64,000 bases of DNA from Methanobrevibacter ruminantium M1 (lineage in GTDB: Archaea; Methanobacteriota; Methanobacteria; Methanobacteriales; Methanobacteriaceae): positions 2,107,001 through 2,171,000 of the forward strand of contig NC_013790.1 in the NCBI RefSeq assembly GCF_000024185.1. The letters are read 5' to 3'. Every line of letters begins with the position of its first letter. The first letter of the stretch is position 1. Shown piece after piece: positions 61,989 to 64,000 of the stretch. The notes beneath the pieces were generated by a model that searched no databases, was not told where the DNA came from, and was given only the letters and a program-made list of their open reading frames with translations. The translations under genes were made by a program, and so were the position numbers.

Positions 61989-62882
61989 CTATAATATTCC
62001 AGCATCTTCCAATGCTTTTCTTAGGATTGCTTTGTTTTCCTCTAACATAGGAACTAAAGGCAATCTTAATGGACCTGCAGGCATTCCCATCATGTTCAAT
62101 GCTTCTTTTGCAGGTGCTGGGCTGGTTTCAATGAATAAGGCTTTGATTAAGTCATATTGTTGGTAATGCAATTCCATAGCCTTGTCATAGTTTCCATCCA
62201 AAATGTTGTTTACCATTTGAACCATGGTTCTAGGATCGATGTTTGCAGAAGCACTGATTACACCTCTTGCACCGATTGACATAAGAGGAAGGGTCAATTC
62301 ATCACTACCGGAGAGGATTACGATTTCATCTTCCAAACCTTCGTCCCTTAAGAGTTTCATGGTTTTTGATGCTTTATCAACATCAGATGAAGCCTCTTTC
62401 AATGCAGCAATGTTATCCACTTTTGCAAGCTCGACAATGGTTTGAGGAGCCATGTCAAGGCTGGTACGGGATGGGACATTGTAAGCAATCAAGTCAATGT
62501 CTACAGAGTTTGCAATTTGGGTATAATGCTCAATTACTCCATGTTGTTGTGGTTTGTTATAGTATGGAGTGATTAGAAGAGCCATGTCTGCCCCTGCATC
62601 ATCTGCATATTTAGTCAAGTCCAATGCTTCACTTGTTGCATTGCTTCCGGTACCGGCTATTGTGGTGACTCTGCCGTCAACCTCATCAATCAAGATGTCA
62701 AGAACTTTTCTGTGTTCATCATGGGTCAAGGTAGCAGATTCTCCTGTAGTTCCTACAGCAACCAAACCGTCTACATCGTTGTCAATCAACCAGTTAATAT
62801 TTTGTCTGTATCCTTCTTCGTCTATGGATCCGTCCTCATGGAAAGGAGTTACCATAGCAACAGCTGTTCCTTCAAAACGCAT
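61989..62882 (-). CDS. dapA: 4-hydroxy-tetrahydrodipicolinate synthase
   Basis: A 297-residue TIM-barrel lyase condensing pyruvate with aspartate semialdehyde. GTTGESATL at 44-52, the catalytic tyrosine in AYNVPSRT near 134, and Lys162 (ALKEASSDV), which forms the Schiff base with pyruvate, are all present. Length is normal. A 39-bp tandem repeat lies in its upstream region, between it and lysC. Confidence 0.97.
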   Translation of the reverse strand: MRFEGTAVAMVTPFHEDGSIDEEGYRQNINWLIDNDVDGLVAVGTTGESATLTHDEHRKVLDILIDEVDGRVTTIAGTGSNATSEALDLTKYADDAGADMALLITPYYNKPQQHGVIEHYTQIANSVDIDLIAYNVPSRTSLDMAPQTIVELAKVDNIAALKEASSDVDKASKTMKLLRDEGLEDEIVILSGSDELTLPLMSIGARGVISASANIDPRTMVQMVNNILDGNYDKAMELHYQQYDLIKALFIETSPAPAKEALNMMGMPAGPLRLPLVPMLEENKAILRKALEDAGIL

Positions 62883-62977
62883 AATAACACCCTAAATTAT
62901 TAAAATTATTATTTTACTTGTTAAATACTTAAATTATTAGTTTTTATTTAAATTGAAGTTATAAAAACTTAATTAAT

Positions 62978-63125
62978 ACTTTTTATCTAATTAAAGTTCT
63001 TAAAACTTAAATAAATACTTTTTATCTAATTAAAGTTCTTAAAACTTAAATAAATACTTTTTATCTAATTAAAGTTCTTAAAACTTAAATAAATACTTTT
63101 TATTTAATTAAAGTTCTTAAAACTT
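62978..63125. repeat. 39-bp tandem repeat upstream of dapA
   Basis: Four units (starts 62978, 63017, 63056, 63095) each containing ACTTTTTATCTAATTAAAG and TTCTTAAAACTTAAATAAAT, with a degenerate unit before 62978. The 445-bp spacer 62883-63327 has this repeat, the dapA promoter region and the end of lysC, with no additional gene. Confidence 0.85.
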
Positions 63126-63327
63126 AATTGTATTTTTAAAAATTTATAAAAATTCATAAATTGATTCTTAACCTTAGAAAGTTCGTAATTATTAAAACCA
63201 ATTGAAATTACAAACTTTGGCAAAACCAATTGCAAAACATCAAAAATCGAAAATGAGAATAATCCCTTAATATGAAAAAAAGATTAAGGTCAAATTCCCT
63301 ATAAGTTAGAATAAATAAAAGCGGAAG

Positions 63328-64000
63328 TTATAAAACTTCCTTTATAAGATCATATGCTGCCTTTCCATCTTCCCAATTGATGAATAAAACAATTGCAGTC
63401 TGGGATGATGAAATTTCAACAATATTAATATGATTTTCCTTTAGAGGATTGGTAATTTCAGTGATTACTCCTGGAGTTTCAATAAAATCAGGATTGATCA
63501 TGGTGAGCATTGCAATGTCCCTTCCTAAGGAGATGGAGCTTAAGTTATCCTCTGCAATGACCAAATCATGCAATAAATGATAAGCGTCATCCGCTTCCTC
63601 CTTATCGAGGAACAATGTGATTGAGTTCTGGCCTGCTGAGATGCCGTAGATGTTGATGTTTGCATCAGCAACTAAGCTGGTCATCTTTGCAAGAAGTCCT
63701 ATTTGATTAAGCAAGTCCTCTCCCACTACAGCCACTACAGAAATAGGCTCATGGTGTAGGCATACTTTTTTGCCCATTGAATCTTCAAAAGGGCCGACAA
63801 TCTCTGTTCCAGGGTCTGATAAGTCTCCTTTTTCAAAACTGATAATCTTTGCTTTTATTTCAGGATCTTTAAATCTTAAGGCATGTGGATGCAATACTTG
63901 AGCGCCGTGTGTAGCTAAATCCCTCATCTCTTCAACTGAAATGTAATCAAGCTTTTCAGCCTCATCTATCTTCCTTGGGTCAGTTGACATGACTCCGTCA
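63328..64000 (-). CDS. lysC: Aspartate kinase, C-terminal part (cut by window edge)
   Basis: The frame is open to the right edge, so only about 224 residues of the roughly 400-residue enzyme are visible. It catalyses aspartate phosphorylation, the first step toward lysine, threonine and methionine. The visible part begins [11 protein letters not shown], the end of the kinase domain, then [15 protein letters not shown], and two regulatory ACT domains ([20 protein letters not shown] and [20 protein letters not shown]). Feedback control by an amino acid is likely from the ACT pair. It is upstream of dapA on the same strand. Confidence 0.95.
   Translation of the reverse strand, partial: DGVMSTDPRKIDEAEKLDYISVEEMRDLATHGAQVLHPHALRFKDPEIKAKIISFEKGDLSDPGTEIVGPFEDSMGKKVCLHHEPISVVAVVGEDLLNQIGLLAKMTSLVADANINIYGISAGQNSITLFLDKEEADDAYHLLHDLVIAEDNLSSISLGRDIAMLTMINPDFIETPGVITEITNPLKENHINIVEISSSQTAIVLFINWEDGKAAYDLIKEVL

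Overview
The window comes from an AT-rich methanogenic archaeon of the Methanobacteriales, most likely a Methanobrevibacter-like gut species. The evidence is hypA/hypB, an archaeal membrane LonB, a group II thermosome, the archaeal thiolase/HMG-CoA synthase pair, methanogen-only small proteins, a corrinoid-type metE start, and a 3053-residue secreted adhesin of the kind common in host-associated Methanobrevibacter. Many genes begin with a GGTGAT-type ribosome site directly before the ATG. I used that pattern to correct several starts. The genus is inferred, not proven.

Layout. (1) 1-28 kb is a housekeeping block, mostly on the minus strand: metE (cut by the left edge), two methanogen-specific proteins, a phosphodiesterase, two zinc-ribbon microproteins, a Panacea-domain protein, a heterodimeric ABC exporter with its MarR regulator, a short-chain dehydrogenase, a DUF354 protein, hypB, hypA, prs, membrane proteins, lonB, cobQ, thiolase and HMG-CoA synthase (mevalonate entry), two tRNA-Gly genes, a pair of small membrane proteins, a methyltransferase and the thermosome. 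(2) 28.3-59.8 kb is an accessory region of about 31 kb: an ImmA/IrrE-type regulator, an orphan cas2-cas1 pair with frameshifted cas1, the giant adhesin, an adhesin fragment, phage and other gene fragments, a decayed zinc-ribbon gene, tRNA-Lys, a TMEM175-like channel, a coiled-coil protein, a MATE transporter, two beta-helix proteins without signal peptides, a DUF447 flavoprotein, one insertion sequence, small hypothetical genes, and a J-domain/HIRAN/TPR operon. (3) 59.8-64 kb returns to housekeeping with asd, dapB, dapA and lysC (cut by the right edge), the aspartate/diaminopimelate pathway.

The most interesting structure is a dispersed family of sharply bounded 37-bp repeats (eight copies, 31.5-57.5 kb). 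Each starts GTTTAATTTAG-like and ends ACGAAAC-like. Several sit exactly at junctions where genes are cut: the adhesin fragment, a phage head-protein fragment, a 42-residue N-terminal stub and a 109-bp open fragment all begin or end at a copy. Two identical copies flank the 11.6-kb adhesin region, and one lies 353 bp upstream of the orphan cas2-cas1 pair. They resemble CRISPR repeats or recombination sites but do not form a normal array.

Second, the last 45 bp of asd plus about 20 bp downstream are repeated without change 2.2 kb away, flanking the J-domain/HIRAN/TPR operon. This suggests that the 3' end of asd is an integration site.

Minus-strand genes in the core often end in one family of hairpins followed by a T-tract. 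Many intergenic spacers carry AT-rich tandem repeats of 19 to 88 bp.
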